Shown: positions 44,587 to 53,324 of the stretch, in pieces | Layout: each line of letters starts with the position of its first letter | Numbering within the stretch: the stretch's first letter is position 1 | Origin: a virus | IMG/VR virus record: IMGVR_UViG_3300048809_000073 | Span: 1 to 64,000 of that record | Strand: one strand, 5' to 3' | Length of the DNA stretch: 64,000 nt | Notes under the pieces: generated by a model | Seen by the model: the letters and a program-made list of their open reading frames with translations, nothing else | What the model was told of the DNA's origin: nothing | Databases searched by the model: none | Made by a program: the position numbers and the translations under genes

Positions 44587-44610
44587 ATTCGGCTGAGTAT
44601 TCAGCCGAAT
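44587..44610 (+). terminator. Rho-independent terminator
   Basis: ATTCGGCTGA (44587-44596) pairs with TCAGCCGAAT (44601-44610) around GTAT, then TTT. Confidence 0.75.
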
Positions 44611-44621
44611 TTTAGTTTGTA

Positions 44622-44629
44622 TATAAATA
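44622..44629 (+). promoter_or_regulatory. T4-type late promoter TATAAATA for gene 21
   Basis: A perfect TATAAATA 24 bases before ATG 44654. Confidence 0.6.
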
Positions 44630-44653
44630 CAACAGATACTATGAGGTTAACCT

Positions 44654-45298
44654 ATGAACAAACAGATGTTAATGGAATATCAAAATCCTTCGTCAATGTC
44701 CACGGAAATTTTAGAATCAGTTGACGCTTTGGGACAAAAAAAGAAAGATTTATACATGAAGGGAATATTTATTCAGGGAGATATTCGCAATCATAATCAG
44801 CGAGTTTATCCAGTTTCAGAAATTCAAAATGCTGTTACATCATTGAATACATTGATTGAAACTGATATACCTGTGTATGGACAATTAGATCATCCGGATG
44901 ATCTAAAAATTAGTTTGGATCGTGTAAGTCATATAATTACTGGAATGTGGATGGAAGGGGCCAATGGACTTGGTAAGTTGAAAGTTCTTTCTACTCCAAT
45001 GGGAAATATTATTCGTTCAATCATTGAAAGTGGCGCAAAACTTGGCGTTAGTAGTCGTGGTAGTGGTAATGTCAATGAAAGTACTGGTCAGGTAAGCGAG
45101 TTTGAAATTATTACAGTAGATGTAGTTGCCCAGCCAAGTGCGATGAATGCATGGCCAAAACCCGTATATGAATCGTTGCTTAATTCTCGCGGCGGATATA
45201 AAGCTTTTGAAATAGCAGAAGAAATTAATCATAATCCCCGCGTTCAAAAATATTTAACTGAACAGCTTACAAGGTTTATCAAGGAACTAAAGAGGTAA
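44654..45298 (+). CDS. 21: Prohead protease (T4 gp21-like)
   Basis: 214 residues, near T4 gp21 (212). GQLDHPD gives the catalytic His80, and GVSSRGSG the catalytic Ser (133 or 134); FEIITVDVVAQPSA completes the assemblin-like core. In T4 this enzyme cuts core, capsid and internal proteins after (L/I)-x-E. An I-L-E-S site at residue ~20 may be a self-cleavage site. It is the predicted processor of the leader-bearing and polyprotein genes in this window. A homing nuclease gene overlaps its stop. Confidence 0.88.
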   Translation: MNKQMLMEYQNPSSMSTEILESVDALGQKKKDLYMKGIFIQGDIRNHNQRVYPVSEIQNAVTSLNTLIETDIPVYGQLDHPDDLKISLDRVSHIITGMWMEGANGLGKLKVLSTPMGNIIRSIIESGAKLGVSSRGSGNVNESTGQVSEFEIITVDVVAQPSAMNAWPKPVYESLLNSRGGYKAFEIAEEINHNPRVQKYLTEQLTRFIKELKR

Positions 45299-45963
45299 TG
45301 GAAAAGAAAACACAAGCATTTGTATATAAATGGACAGAGCTTTCAACTGGAAAATGGTATATTGGTTCTCATGCAAGTAAAGGATGTCATCCTAATGATA
45401 GATATATTTGCTCCAGTAAGTTAGTTAAAACTTTGATACGAGAGAATCCCGCGAACTGGAATAGAACTATTTTATTAATGGTTGATCCAATAGATGCATT
45501 ACCATATGAAACCCAAGTACTGATTGGTTTGGATGCTAAGCACGATCCAATGTGTTATAATCTACATAACGGTAATGGTAAATGGTCATTTGTTGGAAAA
45601 GTGGGTAATAGAAAAGGAAAAGAACCTTGGAATAAAGGATTAACAAAAGAAACGAGTTTGATTGTGGCACGTTCAGCGAAGTTAGAAAGTATTGCTAAAA
45701 CGGGATGTATTAGTTTAAATAAAGGAAGAAAATTTGGCCCACAGTCGCCAGCGGTGGTAGAAAAACGGGCAGCGTTATTGCGAGGTAAAACTCGACCAAA
45801 AGAAGTATGTGAGAAAATTAGTGTAACTAAGAAGGCAAATAACCTGACAAAGCAAAAACAAACTTGGGAAGAAATATATGGTTTAGAACGCGCAATTAGT
45901 CGTAGAGAAAAATTAAAAAATAGAAAACGTGATGTAATTGGTGTATTCGTTAAGGAGCAGTAA
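45298..45963 (+). CDS. GIY-YIG homing endonuclease
   Basis: 221 residues. FVYKWTELSTGKWYIGSH is the GIY-YIG core, E in LPYETQVLIG follows, then NUMOD3-like repeats (EPWNKGLTKET, then RGKTRPKEVCEKIS) that bind DNA. The start overlaps the gene 21 stop and the end overlaps the next start (TAATG): a homing gene set into the head cluster. Confidence 0.8.
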   Translation: MEKKTQAFVYKWTELSTGKWYIGSHASKGCHPNDRYICSSKLVKTLIRENPANWNRTILLMVDPIDALPYETQVLIGLDAKHDPMCYNLHNGNGKWSFVGKVGNRKGKEPWNKGLTKETSLIVARSAKLESIAKTGCISLNKGRKFGPQSPAVVEKRAALLRGKTRPKEVCEKISVTKKANNLTKQKQTWEEIYGLERAISRREKLKNRKRDVIGVFVKEQ

Positions 45964-46382
45964 TGGAACTCCGAGAAGAACTTGAGAAGTACCGCGACAT
46001 TTTTAGTGAAGATAAAAAGCCTTTGTTGGAAGGTCAAGGTAAATGTCAAAAATGTGGTTCAGATAAAATCCTTACTTTCAGTGGCAAATGTAGTGATTTA
46101 TGCTACACATCATTCAAGGGTATAGAATTAGATGGCTATGTTCCTGCTGGAATCGGCATTGATCAGAATGATGGTTACGGAGATTATGTTCAGGGCGACC
46201 TTTGTTTAGCGTGCGGTCAAATGCAAGGTAGATTTCCAATCTCTGATAAGGCACTCGCCGCCGTGTTTGGAAAGAATGTAGTGTTCAAGTCTGTTGGAAA
46301 CGATGTCGCAAGAAAACCAGCCATAAAGGGATCGCTTCACAATATAGAATTAGGTGACGAACAGAAATATCCAAGGAGATAA
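45963..46382 (+). CDS. Zinc-ribbon protein with prohead-type propeptide
   Basis: 139 residues. Starts MELREELEKYRDIFSEDKK, then L-L-E-G, a gp21-type site at ~23. The mature part has CQKCG...CSDLC and CLACG zinc-binding cysteines. Its N-terminus is nearly the same as that of the next gene, so the propeptide is a shared module. Probable internal head protein; zinc role unknown. Confidence 0.58.
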   Translation: MELREELEKYRDIFSEDKKPLLEGQGKCQKCGSDKILTFSGKCSDLCYTSFKGIELDGYVPAGIGIDQNDGYGDYVQGDLCLACGQMQGRFPISDKALAAVFGKNVVFKSVGNDVARKPAIKGSLHNIELGDEQKYPRR

Positions 46383-46396
46383 TAAAGGAGATAATA

Positions 46397-46660
46397 ATGG
46401 AACTTAGAGAAGAATTAGAAAAATATCTCGCCATTTTTAAAGAAGCCGTAACTCCATTAGGATTCCCACCAAAAAAACCCGTAGCACAAAATGGCGCTTT
46501 TGAAACAGATGATAAATTTTATGATGCTTATCAAATGGACAAATATATCGCATATCTTGAAAAACAAATTTTTGATTTGAAACAGCAAAATTCTGATGCT
46601 GGTTGGCAAGCGGAATACAATAGACAAATGGATCCGGATCAATTCAGAAATAATTGGTAA
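46397..46660 (+). CDS. Small protein sharing the MELREELEKY propeptide
   Basis: 87 residues: MELREELEKYLAIFKEAVTP with a possible cut at F-K-E-A, then a soluble helical part (MDKYIAYLEKQIFDLKQQ). Ribosome-site repeat AAGGAGATAATA occurs twice just before the ATG. Propeptide paralog of 45963-46382. Confidence 0.55.
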   Translation: MELREELEKYLAIFKEAVTPLGFPPKKPVAQNGAFETDDKFYDAYQMDKYIAYLEKQIFDLKQQNSDAGWQAEYNRQMDPDQFRNNW

Positions 46661-46663
46661 ATA
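46658..46663 (+). promoter_or_regulatory. Late-type promoter core TAAATA
   Basis: TAAATA overlaps the previous stop and lies 24 bases before ATG 46687. Confidence 0.4.
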
Positions 46664-46686
46664 GTAAGGAGTATCGAGGGATCAAA

Positions 46687-47436
46687 ATGACAACTTTAAC
46701 AGAAACAATGGCAAAATATCGTAACACCTTGCTTAATGAAGGCAAGAAAAAAGATGAGAAAGCAAAAGATAAAAAGAACGTAAAAGAGTCAACTCTTAAA
46801 GAAAGCGTTCATCACAAGTTGGAAGCTATCCTTCAGCAGTATTCACCGGATGTTGATCAATTTATTGAAGGTGAGCAATTATTTAACCTTAGTAAAGAAT
46901 TTCAATATGCTCTATATGAATATTATTCACCTGATATGCCTTATGGAACAGCAAAAGCAAGAACTGGCGATCCTGATCAGTGGATAGAAGAACATCTTAT
47001 GGATTATTTGGGAAAAGAAGGTTTACTTCCTCAAGATGAAGTGGCATCAACAGATGATCGTATAGGTAGTATTGAGAGTGATAACGCTACTATTCCTGGC
47101 CCCTTCCTTGAAGGTAAATCTTCTGATTGGAAAAATGAAAGATTGAAAGGATGTAAATGTCCAACCAGTAAAAAAGTTAACCCAAATTGTAGTATTCATG
47201 GAGGCAAAGATTCAAAGAAAAAGAATGTAAAAGAATCAACTCCGGGTCCATTTTCAAAGCATGGTTCATTCGCTAAGAAATTAGCCGAAGGTAAGGATAA
47301 GAAAGACAAAAAGACAAAAATAGTACATGGTGAAAATTGTTCTGGCTGTGGTGGACCAATTCCTTATAAAACTTCCACTGCTAAAGGAAAGAAAATTTTT
47401 TGTAAGGATTGTTTCGGGAGAAAGGATAAGAAATAA
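46687..47436 (+). CDS. Lysine-rich protein with propeptide and C-terminal zinc ribbon
   Basis: 249 residues from ATG 46687 (MTTLTETMAKYRNTLL-N-E-G). Further gp21-type sites F-L-E-G (~141) and L-A-E-G (~200) divide it. It has KKKDEKAKDKK-type basic stretches, CKCPTS...CSIHGG and a C-terminal CSGCGGP...CKDC zinc ribbon. The basic, site-rich character fits a DNA-associated internal head protein. Confidence 0.58.
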   Translation: MTTLTETMAKYRNTLLNEGKKKDEKAKDKKNVKESTLKESVHHKLEAILQQYSPDVDQFIEGEQLFNLSKEFQYALYEYYSPDMPYGTAKARTGDPDQWIEEHLMDYLGKEGLLPQDEVASTDDRIGSIESDNATIPGPFLEGKSSDWKNERLKGCKCPTSKKVNPNCSIHGGKDSKKKNVKESTPGPFSKHGSFAKKLAEGKDKKDKKTKIVHGENCSGCGGPIPYKTSTAKGKKIFCKDCFGRKDKK

Positions 47437-47541
47437 TCATTAATTTATAGGATGCATATATAATAATTTGGTAAAAGTGAGCTATATTATACAAAAACCA
47501 TCAAAAATGTGCATTATAGCTCTAATAATTAGTAAACACAG

Positions 47542-47547
47542 TAAATA
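47542..47547 (+). promoter_or_regulatory. Late-type promoter core TAAATA for the scaffold gene
   Basis: TAAATA 21 bases before ATG 47569; TTAGGAGAC ribosome site. Confidence 0.45.
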
Positions 47548-47568
47548 TATTCAATTAGGAGACACATT

Positions 47569-48663
47569 ATGTTGGATGCCCTACAGCCATTGCTAGAAAG
47601 CGGATTAATAAATGAATCCACTCGTGGTGCCATCGAAGAAGCGTGGGAAGCAAAACTCAAGGAACTTCAGACTTCTGTAAGAACTGAAATTCGCGAAGAA
47701 TTTGCCGGCCGTTACGAACACGATAAAGAGGTTATGATCAAGACTCTTGACAAGATGGTTAATGAAACGCTCAATACCGAAATCACAAAAGTCAAAACAG
47801 AACGAAACGAATTAGCAAAGTTGAAGATTGGCACAGTCAAGGAAACACGAAACGCAGCCAAGAAGTTCAACGCTTTTGCAACTCGCGCTTTGGCAGAAGA
47901 ATTAGCAGAGTTTGCTACAGATCGTAAGAAGGGTTCAGCACATCAAGATAAGTTGGAGCGTTTTGTTATGAGCGCTCTTGCAGAAGAGATTAATGAATTC
48001 TCAGAAGATAAGCAAGCACTTCGTGAAACTCGTGTCAAGTTGATTGCAGAAGCAAAGATTCAACTTTCAGAATTGAAGAAGAAGTTTGTAGCACGTAGCG
48101 GTGAAGCAGTTACTAAGATCGTTTCTGAGACTCTCAATCACGAAATTACTCAGCTTCATGATGATATTAAAGTGGCTCGTGAAAATAATTTTGGCCGAAA
48201 GATTTTTGAAGCCTTTGCAACAGAATTTACTGGCACTTACCTCAACGAAAATGTTGAAGTCAAGAAGCTAAAGGCAGCAAAGGTAGTAGCCGAAAAGAAT
48301 CTTGCTGAATCTCGTAAAGAGATTGTAGCCAAGAACAAATTAGTTGAATCAAAGAATCAGGATTTGAAAAAGCTTGAGGATCGTACCAAGAGAGAGCAAC
48401 TTCTTTCCGAATTACTAAGTCCTCTTGGGAAAGAAAAGCGTGATGTAATGAGTCAACTATTAGAAAGTACGCAGACAGATAGATTGCGCACCGCCTATAA
48501 CAAATATCTTCCAGCAGTTCTCAACAACAGAGAGAAGCCAGTTGTAAAAATTGGTAAGGATATGTTGCACGAATCAACTGGGGATAAAACTAACAAAGTT
48601 GTCGTAATGGACGAAACCGAACTAAGCGAAATCAAACGTTTGGCAGGGCTAACAGCAAATTAA
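47569..48663 (+). CDS. 22: Prohead scaffolding core protein (gp22-like)
   Basis: 364 residues, almost all long charged helices and coiled coil. Many L/I-x-E sites (LLESG, INEST, LLEST, LHEST) fit the gp22 scaffold, which gp21 destroys during maturation. Position directly before the major capsid gene is the T4 order. T4 gp22 is 269 residues. Confidence 0.8.
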   Translation: MLDALQPLLESGLINESTRGAIEEAWEAKLKELQTSVRTEIREEFAGRYEHDKEVMIKTLDKMVNETLNTEITKVKTERNELAKLKIGTVKETRNAAKKFNAFATRALAEELAEFATDRKKGSAHQDKLERFVMSALAEEINEFSEDKQALRETRVKLIAEAKIQLSELKKKFVARSGEAVTKIVSETLNHEITQLHDDIKVARENNFGRKIFEAFATEFTGTYLNENVEVKKLKAAKVVAEKNLAESRKEIVAKNKLVESKNQDLKKLEDRTKREQLLSELLSPLGKEKRDVMSQLLESTQTDRLRTAYNKYLPAVLNNREKPVVKIGKDMLHESTGDKTNKVVVMDETELSEIKRLAGLTAN

Positions 48664-48696
48664 TTGATTTGCTGTAACAAATTAAAGGAGAAAACA

Positions 48697-49881
48697 ATGT
48701 CAACACCATTATTGGAAAATCGTTGGGCCGATACCAAGAACGCCCTGCTCGAAGGACTAACAGGAAATCGCAAAACGGTTATGAGTGTAGTCCTAGAGAA
48801 CACGCGCAAGCAATTGCGTGAAAGTGCTACCACAGGTTCTACATCTGCTGGTAACATTGCAACCCTTAACCGCGTTATTCTACCAGTCATTCGACGTGTA
48901 ATGCCAACCGTTATTGCTAACGAGTTGGTTGGTGTTCAGCCAATGACAGGTCCAGTAGGCCAGATTCAGACACTTCGTGTCCGTTATGGTCAGACTGACA
49001 ACGTTTCTGCTCCATATCCATGGAACACAAGCGTAAATGCCGGTGATGAAGCTTTGTCACCATTCAAGATTGCAACAGCTTATTCTGGTAGTGCAACTAC
49101 TGGTCAGGCAGATTGGACAGCAAACTTGGAAGGCGTAGCAGGTAACAAGATCAATGTTCAGATTCTTCGTCAGACAGTTGAAGCCAAGAGCCGTAAGCTT
49201 TCTGCCCGTTGGACATTTGAAGCCGCGCAAGACGCACAAGCAATGCACGGAATCGACATCGAAGCCGAAATCATGGCTGCTTTGGCACAGGAAATCACAG
49301 CAGAAATCGACCAGGAAATTCTTGGTTCGCTCTACTCGCTTTCCGGTACAGATCAGACATTTGATCAGTCTTTGGTTAGCGGTACCGCAACATATGTTGG
49401 TGACGAACACGCAGCTTTGGCAATCATGATCAATCGCGCAAGCAACTTGATCGCACAGCGCACTCGTCGTGGTGCAGGTAACTGGGCTGTTGTTAGTCCA
49501 ATTGCTCTTACCGTTTTGCAGAGCGCAACAACTTCTGCATTTGCTCGTACAACTGAAGGTACCTTTGAAGCACCAACAAACACCAAGTTTGTCGGAACTT
49601 TGAATGGCTCATTGAAGGTTTACGTCAATGGTTATGCAAACGATGCAGTTCCAGTGTTGGTTGGTTATAAGGGTTCTTCGGAATCTGATGCAGCCGCCTT
49701 CTACTGCCCATACATTCCTTTGATGAGTTCTGGTGTCGTACTTGACCCAGTTACCTTCGAACCAGTAACGAGTTTCTTGACCCGTTATGGATATGTAGAA
49801 CTTACAAACTCCAGTTCCTCACTTGGTAATGCTGGCGATTATCTCAGCTCGATTGCCGTCGCGAACTTGAGCTTCAGCTAA
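48697..49881 (+). CDS. 23: Major capsid protein (T4 gp23-like)
   Basis: 394 residues from ATG 48697 (AAAGGAG ribosome site). N-terminal leader with L-L-E and L40-R-E42-S43; cleavage at LRE-S would give a mature start SATTGSTSAGN. The body has VIRRVMPTVIANELVGVQPMTGP and the HK97-fold features of gp23. Shorter than T4 gp23 (521), as in many relatives lacking an insertion domain. A strong terminator follows. Confidence 0.92.
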   Translation: MSTPLLENRWADTKNALLEGLTGNRKTVMSVVLENTRKQLRESATTGSTSAGNIATLNRVILPVIRRVMPTVIANELVGVQPMTGPVGQIQTLRVRYGQTDNVSAPYPWNTSVNAGDEALSPFKIATAYSGSATTGQADWTANLEGVAGNKINVQILRQTVEAKSRKLSARWTFEAAQDAQAMHGIDIEAEIMAALAQEITAEIDQEILGSLYSLSGTDQTFDQSLVSGTATYVGDEHAALAIMINRASNLIAQRTRRGAGNWAVVSPIALTVLQSATTSAFARTTEGTFEAPTNTKFVGTLNGSLKVYVNGYANDAVPVLVGYKGSSESDAAAFYCPYIPLMSSGVVLDPVTFEPVTSFLTRYGYVELTNSSSSLGNAGDYLSSIAVANLSFS

Positions 49882-49908
49882 TACAAAACAAACAAGTTAT
49901 AACCAATC

Positions 49909-49935
49909 AGCCCTTGATGAAAATCAAGGGCTTTT
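49909..49935 (+). terminator. Rho-independent terminator after the capsid gene
   Basis: AGCCCTTGAT (49909-49918) pairs with ATCAAGGGCT (49923-49932), loop GAAA, then a T-run. Confidence 0.88.
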
Positions 49936-50003
49936 TGTTTGGTCTACCTATCCTCAACAATATATCAACTGTCGTCCTTATCAAAAGTATTTCTTGACTT
50001 CTA

Positions 50004-50011
50004 TATAAATA
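50004..50011 (+). promoter_or_regulatory. T4-type late promoter TATAAATA
   Basis: TATAAATA 17 bases before ATG 50029, with TTAGGAT between. Confidence 0.5.
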
Positions 50012-50028
50012 GATGTTAGGATGTTATT

Positions 50029-51321
50029 ATGATAAACGAAATAAACAAACTAATTACACAATATGGTCCAAAAAGTTTTGGTCGCCTCGCCACTTGTAGA
50101 CCAAATTTGAAAATTTTTCTGCAACAATGGAATGAAACACGAAATTGTCCCACTATTGGAGAACAGTTTTTCTGTATTCATTACAATATTGAGCCACCTA
50201 CTTGTATTTGTGGGAAGAAACGATTATTCAAAACCTATGTAAAAGGATATTGGCCGACTTGTGGTAATAAGGATTGCAAGGCTAAAAGTCAGGCAACCAA
50301 ATTATCTCAATTTTGGCAAAATAATCCAGAAATCAAAAAAACTATGTTGATTAACCAACGTAATACTTGTTTGGAAAAATATGGCGCTCCAAACGCAATG
50401 CAAAACCCAGAAAAACTTGAAGAAATTCGTTGTAAAATGCTTGAAAAAACTGGATACGCTTCTCCATTAGATAATCCAATAGTACAAGACAAATGTAAAA
50501 AAACTATGCAGGAAAAATATGGAGTTGAACGACCATTCCAATCCAAAAAACTTCGTGATAAGGCAATTCAATCATATATTGGTTCACATGGATATGCTCC
50601 AAATATGCAAGAGGCTCGCGATGCCTCCGCAATTATTTTGAAGCAAAAGAAAGAAGAATATGAAAAAGAAGTAATTGCCAATAGAATTCAAACAAGACGA
50701 CAATTGAGTTCAAGTTATCAACGACTGATCAATGAGATTAGACCGTACACTTATTTGATAAGATTTAAACCAACAGGGCAAGTTTATTATGGGGTTCGTG
50801 CAGGAAATGTTCCGCTAGGGTTGACACCGATGCAGGATTTTATGATCCACTATAAAACAAGTAGTGAACAAATTTTGGCATTATTAGAAGATCATGGAAT
50901 TTCAGCATTTGAATGGGAAATTCGACGGACTTTTGATACCCTTACACAAGCATATTATTGGGAACAAAATGTGCTGAAGCGTTGTAAAGTAGTTGGAGAC
51001 GATAGATGGTTCAATCAAAATGCTTGCGGTTATATTATTCCTACCGAAGCGGGCAGAAGGAAAATTAGCGAATTCCACAAAGGAAAACCAAAGCCATTAT
51101 CACAACGAAAAAAGATGAGTGAAGCAAATTTAGGAAGAATTTTTTCAGCGGAGCATATATTGAATTTAAGTAAATCACATAAAGGGTTTCGTCGTCCTGC
51201 TGGAGAGAAAAGCCCAAGTTTTGGAATGATTTGGATTGTCAAAAAACACAAGGCAATAAGAATCTATCCAATACAATTAGAAGACTATTTGCAACAGGGA
51301 TGGAAGAAAGGTAGGAAATAA
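50029..51321 (+). CDS. Large GIY-YIG-like homing endonuclease
   Basis: 430 residues. N-terminal zinc region (CICGKKRLF...CGNKDCKAKS), then repeated YG(A/V)xxxxQ-type units (KYGAPNAMQNPEK, KYGVERPFQSKK). A GIY-YIG-like core is near 240 (YTYLIRFKPTGQVYYGVRAGN). NUMOD3-like (HKGKPKPLSQRKK, then HKGFRRPAGEKSP) and a helix-turn-helix-like end follow. Lies after the capsid gene terminator with its own late promoter. Confidence 0.7.
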   Translation: MINEINKLITQYGPKSFGRLATCRPNLKIFLQQWNETRNCPTIGEQFFCIHYNIEPPTCICGKKRLFKTYVKGYWPTCGNKDCKAKSQATKLSQFWQNNPEIKKTMLINQRNTCLEKYGAPNAMQNPEKLEEIRCKMLEKTGYASPLDNPIVQDKCKKTMQEKYGVERPFQSKKLRDKAIQSYIGSHGYAPNMQEARDASAIILKQKKEEYEKEVIANRIQTRRQLSSSYQRLINEIRPYTYLIRFKPTGQVYYGVRAGNVPLGLTPMQDFMIHYKTSSEQILALLEDHGISAFEWEIRRTFDTLTQAYYWEQNVLKRCKVVGDDRWFNQNACGYIIPTEAGRRKISEFHKGKPKPLSQRKKMSEANLGRIFSAEHILNLSKSHKGFRRPAGEKSPSFGMIWIVKKHKAIRIYPIQLEDYLQQGWKKGRK

Positions 51322-51322
51322 A

Positions 51323-51766
51323 TTAAAACGGTTCCACCTTCAAAATTTGCGCCTTTAGTGTAAGATATTCCCACAGACTTTCATTGGTATGAGGAATACT
51401 ATTCCAATAATTTTCGGCGGCTTTTTGCACTGCTGGAGAGTCCACGGAAAAACCATCACTTACTAAACAATCAATTTCGCTACCCCAATTCATATCATGT
51501 TTTTGTACTATTCCAAGTGGTTTTAAAGTAAATACCCATTCTGTTCCACCTCCAGCCGCGTCAAGATCATCAGGATTATCACACATAAATACACATTGCT
51601 TGTGAGAAAGTTGATTTGATGGTCTGAATTTTTCAAGGATTTGATAGAAATTGTTATCTTGCCATCTATTTTCATAGTCATTACTGGCTTTTAAAATTGT
51701 GCCAACCGGAAGTTCTATTTCACTTCCATGATAGAATATTTTTGATTGAATTTCATTAAGCTTCAT
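51323..51766 (-). CDS. ADP-ribosyltransferase-like protein
   Basis: 147 residues from ATG 51766 (MKLNEIQSKIFYHGSEI). YHGS (H13) and CVFMCDNPDDLDAAGGG, then WVFTL recall small ART-fold proteins with an H/Y pair. A GATAAATA motif sits six bases before the ATG, so it is probably expressed late with a leaderless mRNA. The leader MKLNEI resembles that of the ART-like gene at 8974. Function inferred weakly. Confidence 0.42.
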   Translation of the reverse strand: MKLNEIQSKIFYHGSEIELPVGTILKASNDYENRWQDNNFYQILEKFRPSNQLSHKQCVFMCDNPDDLDAAGGGTEWVFTLKPLGIVQKHDMNWGSEIDCLVSDGFSVDSPAVQKAAENYWNSIPHTNESLWEYLTLKAQILKVEPF

Positions 51767-51771
51767 ATCAA

Positions 51772-51779
51772 TATTTATC
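51772..51779 (-). promoter_or_regulatory. Late-type promoter GATAAATA, leaderless start
   Basis: Minus-strand GATAAATA ends five bases before ATG 51766 and lies at the 3' end of the next upstream gene. Confidence 0.45.
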
Positions 51780-52521
51780 TGCGACCATTTGGAATATCCT
51801 TTAAACCATTCAACAACCAATAATCAGCCGCGTTCCCAATATCAAGAGATACCTTTGATATTCCAGAAGTTGCTATTCTGTGACCAATGTATTTGGATGC
51901 TGGCCCTGCACTGAATAGAACCAATGGGGCTTCAATTTTTGAACCTTTTTCAATTACTTCTTCTGATTGTGTCCACGATTCCAGCTTGATATATGTAACC
52001 TTTACATCCAATGCATATTTTGCACGAATTTGCATAGCATCTGCCGCTGATGTATTTCTATGAATAAACAAAACATGCTTAGCTGTGTTAAATAGTTGAA
52101 TCTTCATTTCTTCAGTCCAAGCATTACAAAAGAAATTGTCTACATATTTGGTGCGAGGTTGAAATAAATCGTACAGATTGAAATTATCTAATTGAATACC
52201 AGAAATTGATGGGGCGAAATAAGAACATTCGTCAGCGGCCCATCCCAACCGATTAATAAGTTCTGAATTTGAAATGCCATAGCAACCCATTCTTTTTAGC
52301 CAGCCAATAGGATCAGCCTGTTCTTCAATAGTTGCTTGATTATGTATAGGACTTTGCATTGCGGCGTGCAATAATTGTCGCTCTCCATCTCCCATACGAA
52401 CAACAGAGAGTGGTTTTGAATTGACTAATGCATTACCAACCAACATATAAAAGGTGTTGGAACTCATTGTCTGTTCACACAAGTTGATTTGATTTTCTGT
52501 TAGTGCTTTAGGTTCAAACAT
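51775..52521 (-). CDS. GT-D-type glycosyltransferase (DUF1792-like)
   Basis: 248 residues from ATG 52521 (MFEPKALTENQ), behind AAGGTT; an ATG five codons upstream is also possible. LSVVRMGDGER carries the DxE-type donor motif and VSLDIGNAADYW the second conserved motif of the GT-D fold, which transfers glucose in bacterial glycosylation systems. Start overlaps the upstream gene. Confidence 0.65.
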   Translation of the reverse strand: MFEPKALTENQINLCEQTMSSNTFYMLVGNALVNSKPLSVVRMGDGERQLLHAAMQSPIHNQATIEEQADPIGWLKRMGCYGISNSELINRLGWAADECSYFAPSISGIQLDNFNLYDLFQPRTKYVDNFFCNAWTEEMKIQLFNTAKHVLFIHRNTSAADAMQIRAKYALDVKVTYIKLESWTQSEEVIEKGSKIEAPLVLFSAGPASKYIGHRIATSGISKVSLDIGNAADYWLLNGLKDIPNGRR

Positions 52522-52774
52522 TGTTAACCTTGCCATTCAAAACTTTACAGGCTTTCTTCCATACGCCTCTTACTGTGTGGGATGATGCAATAATAGCGAA
52601 TGATTTTAAATGGTTATTCTTTCCACGAATTTTTAGCATATCCCATATAAAACTATGAGGTTCAATTAGTGTAGTAGTAATGTAATATGTTTCAGCAATT
52701 TTTATTTGATATAATGGATCAACACTTAGCAATCGCGCCAGAACTTCGTAACCTTGTGTCGTTACTTTTTGCAT
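52514..52774 (-). CDS. Hypothetical protein, 86 residues
   Basis: MQKVTTQGYEVLARLLSVDPLYQ; helical, with a basic end (RGVWKKACKVLNGK). Overlaps the genes on both sides, so it belongs to a minus-strand operon. Not recognised. Confidence 0.5.
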   Translation of the reverse strand: MQKVTTQGYEVLARLLSVDPLYQIKIAETYYITTTLIEPHSFIWDMLKIRGKNNHLKSFAIIASSHTVRGVWKKACKVLNGKVNNV

Positions 52775-53142
52775 AGACTTTTACCTCTAACTTCACATTC
52801 TCCATCAGGAAAAATGATAATAACAGGTTTACTTTTTTCACCATAACGGATAGTAGCCCACGTTCCAGACCTTAGAATTTCATTCTTTTGGGCAGGAGTA
52901 GCAATCAACACTTCAGAGGCATCAACAATATCGTGATCACGAATTAGAAATGGTTTTTCGGGGTGAGTAATATTATTCTTGTCAAAACTTCCGCGAGAAC
53001 CTTTCCATGATGGATTTTTTGGAAGATAACCAGGATGTGCGATGATAGTAAATCCTAATTCATAAGCAACTTCCGCTGCCTCGCAATCTGCGGCTCCGTC
53101 ACAATGAATATGCACGATAACATAGCACATGTGATCGTGCAT
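52762..53142 (-). CDS. SLOG/Rossmann-like protein
   Basis: About 126 residues. VHIHCDGAADCEAAEVAYELGF, then HPGYLPKNPSWKG, DASEVLIATP and VIIIFPDGE resemble SLOG (DUF2493/YspA-like) nucleotide-binding proteins: a strand, GGAxG-like turn (here CDGAAD), and a later PDG. The start may be ATG 53142 or the ATG at MCYV; the frame continues to a GTG at 53160. Ligand unknown. Confidence 0.5.
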   Translation of the reverse strand: MHDHMCYVIVHIHCDGAADCEAAEVAYELGFTIIAHPGYLPKNPSWKGSRGSFDKNNITHPEKPFLIRDHDIVDASEVLIATPAQKNEILRSGTWATIRYGEKSKPVIIIFPDGECEVRGKSLCKK

Positions 53143-53324
53143 ATCAAGTGTTATATTCACAAACGGCGCTCTGCTGCACGATCAGCCCATTGGCCGCATG
53201 GTGTGCACACACTTTACCCGCAAAATACCGAGGGGTATCTACATAGGCGGAAGCCGTTGGTCTATGAGATGATTTCGCCCGACTGAGATTTCTTCCTCTT
53301 TTTGATAAGTATCATACAGCCCTT

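Noticed and set aside
53104-53286. Plus-strand ORF over the SLOG-like gene end and a GC-rich gap
   Set aside because: Antisense to a better ORF, no ribosome site, no family features.
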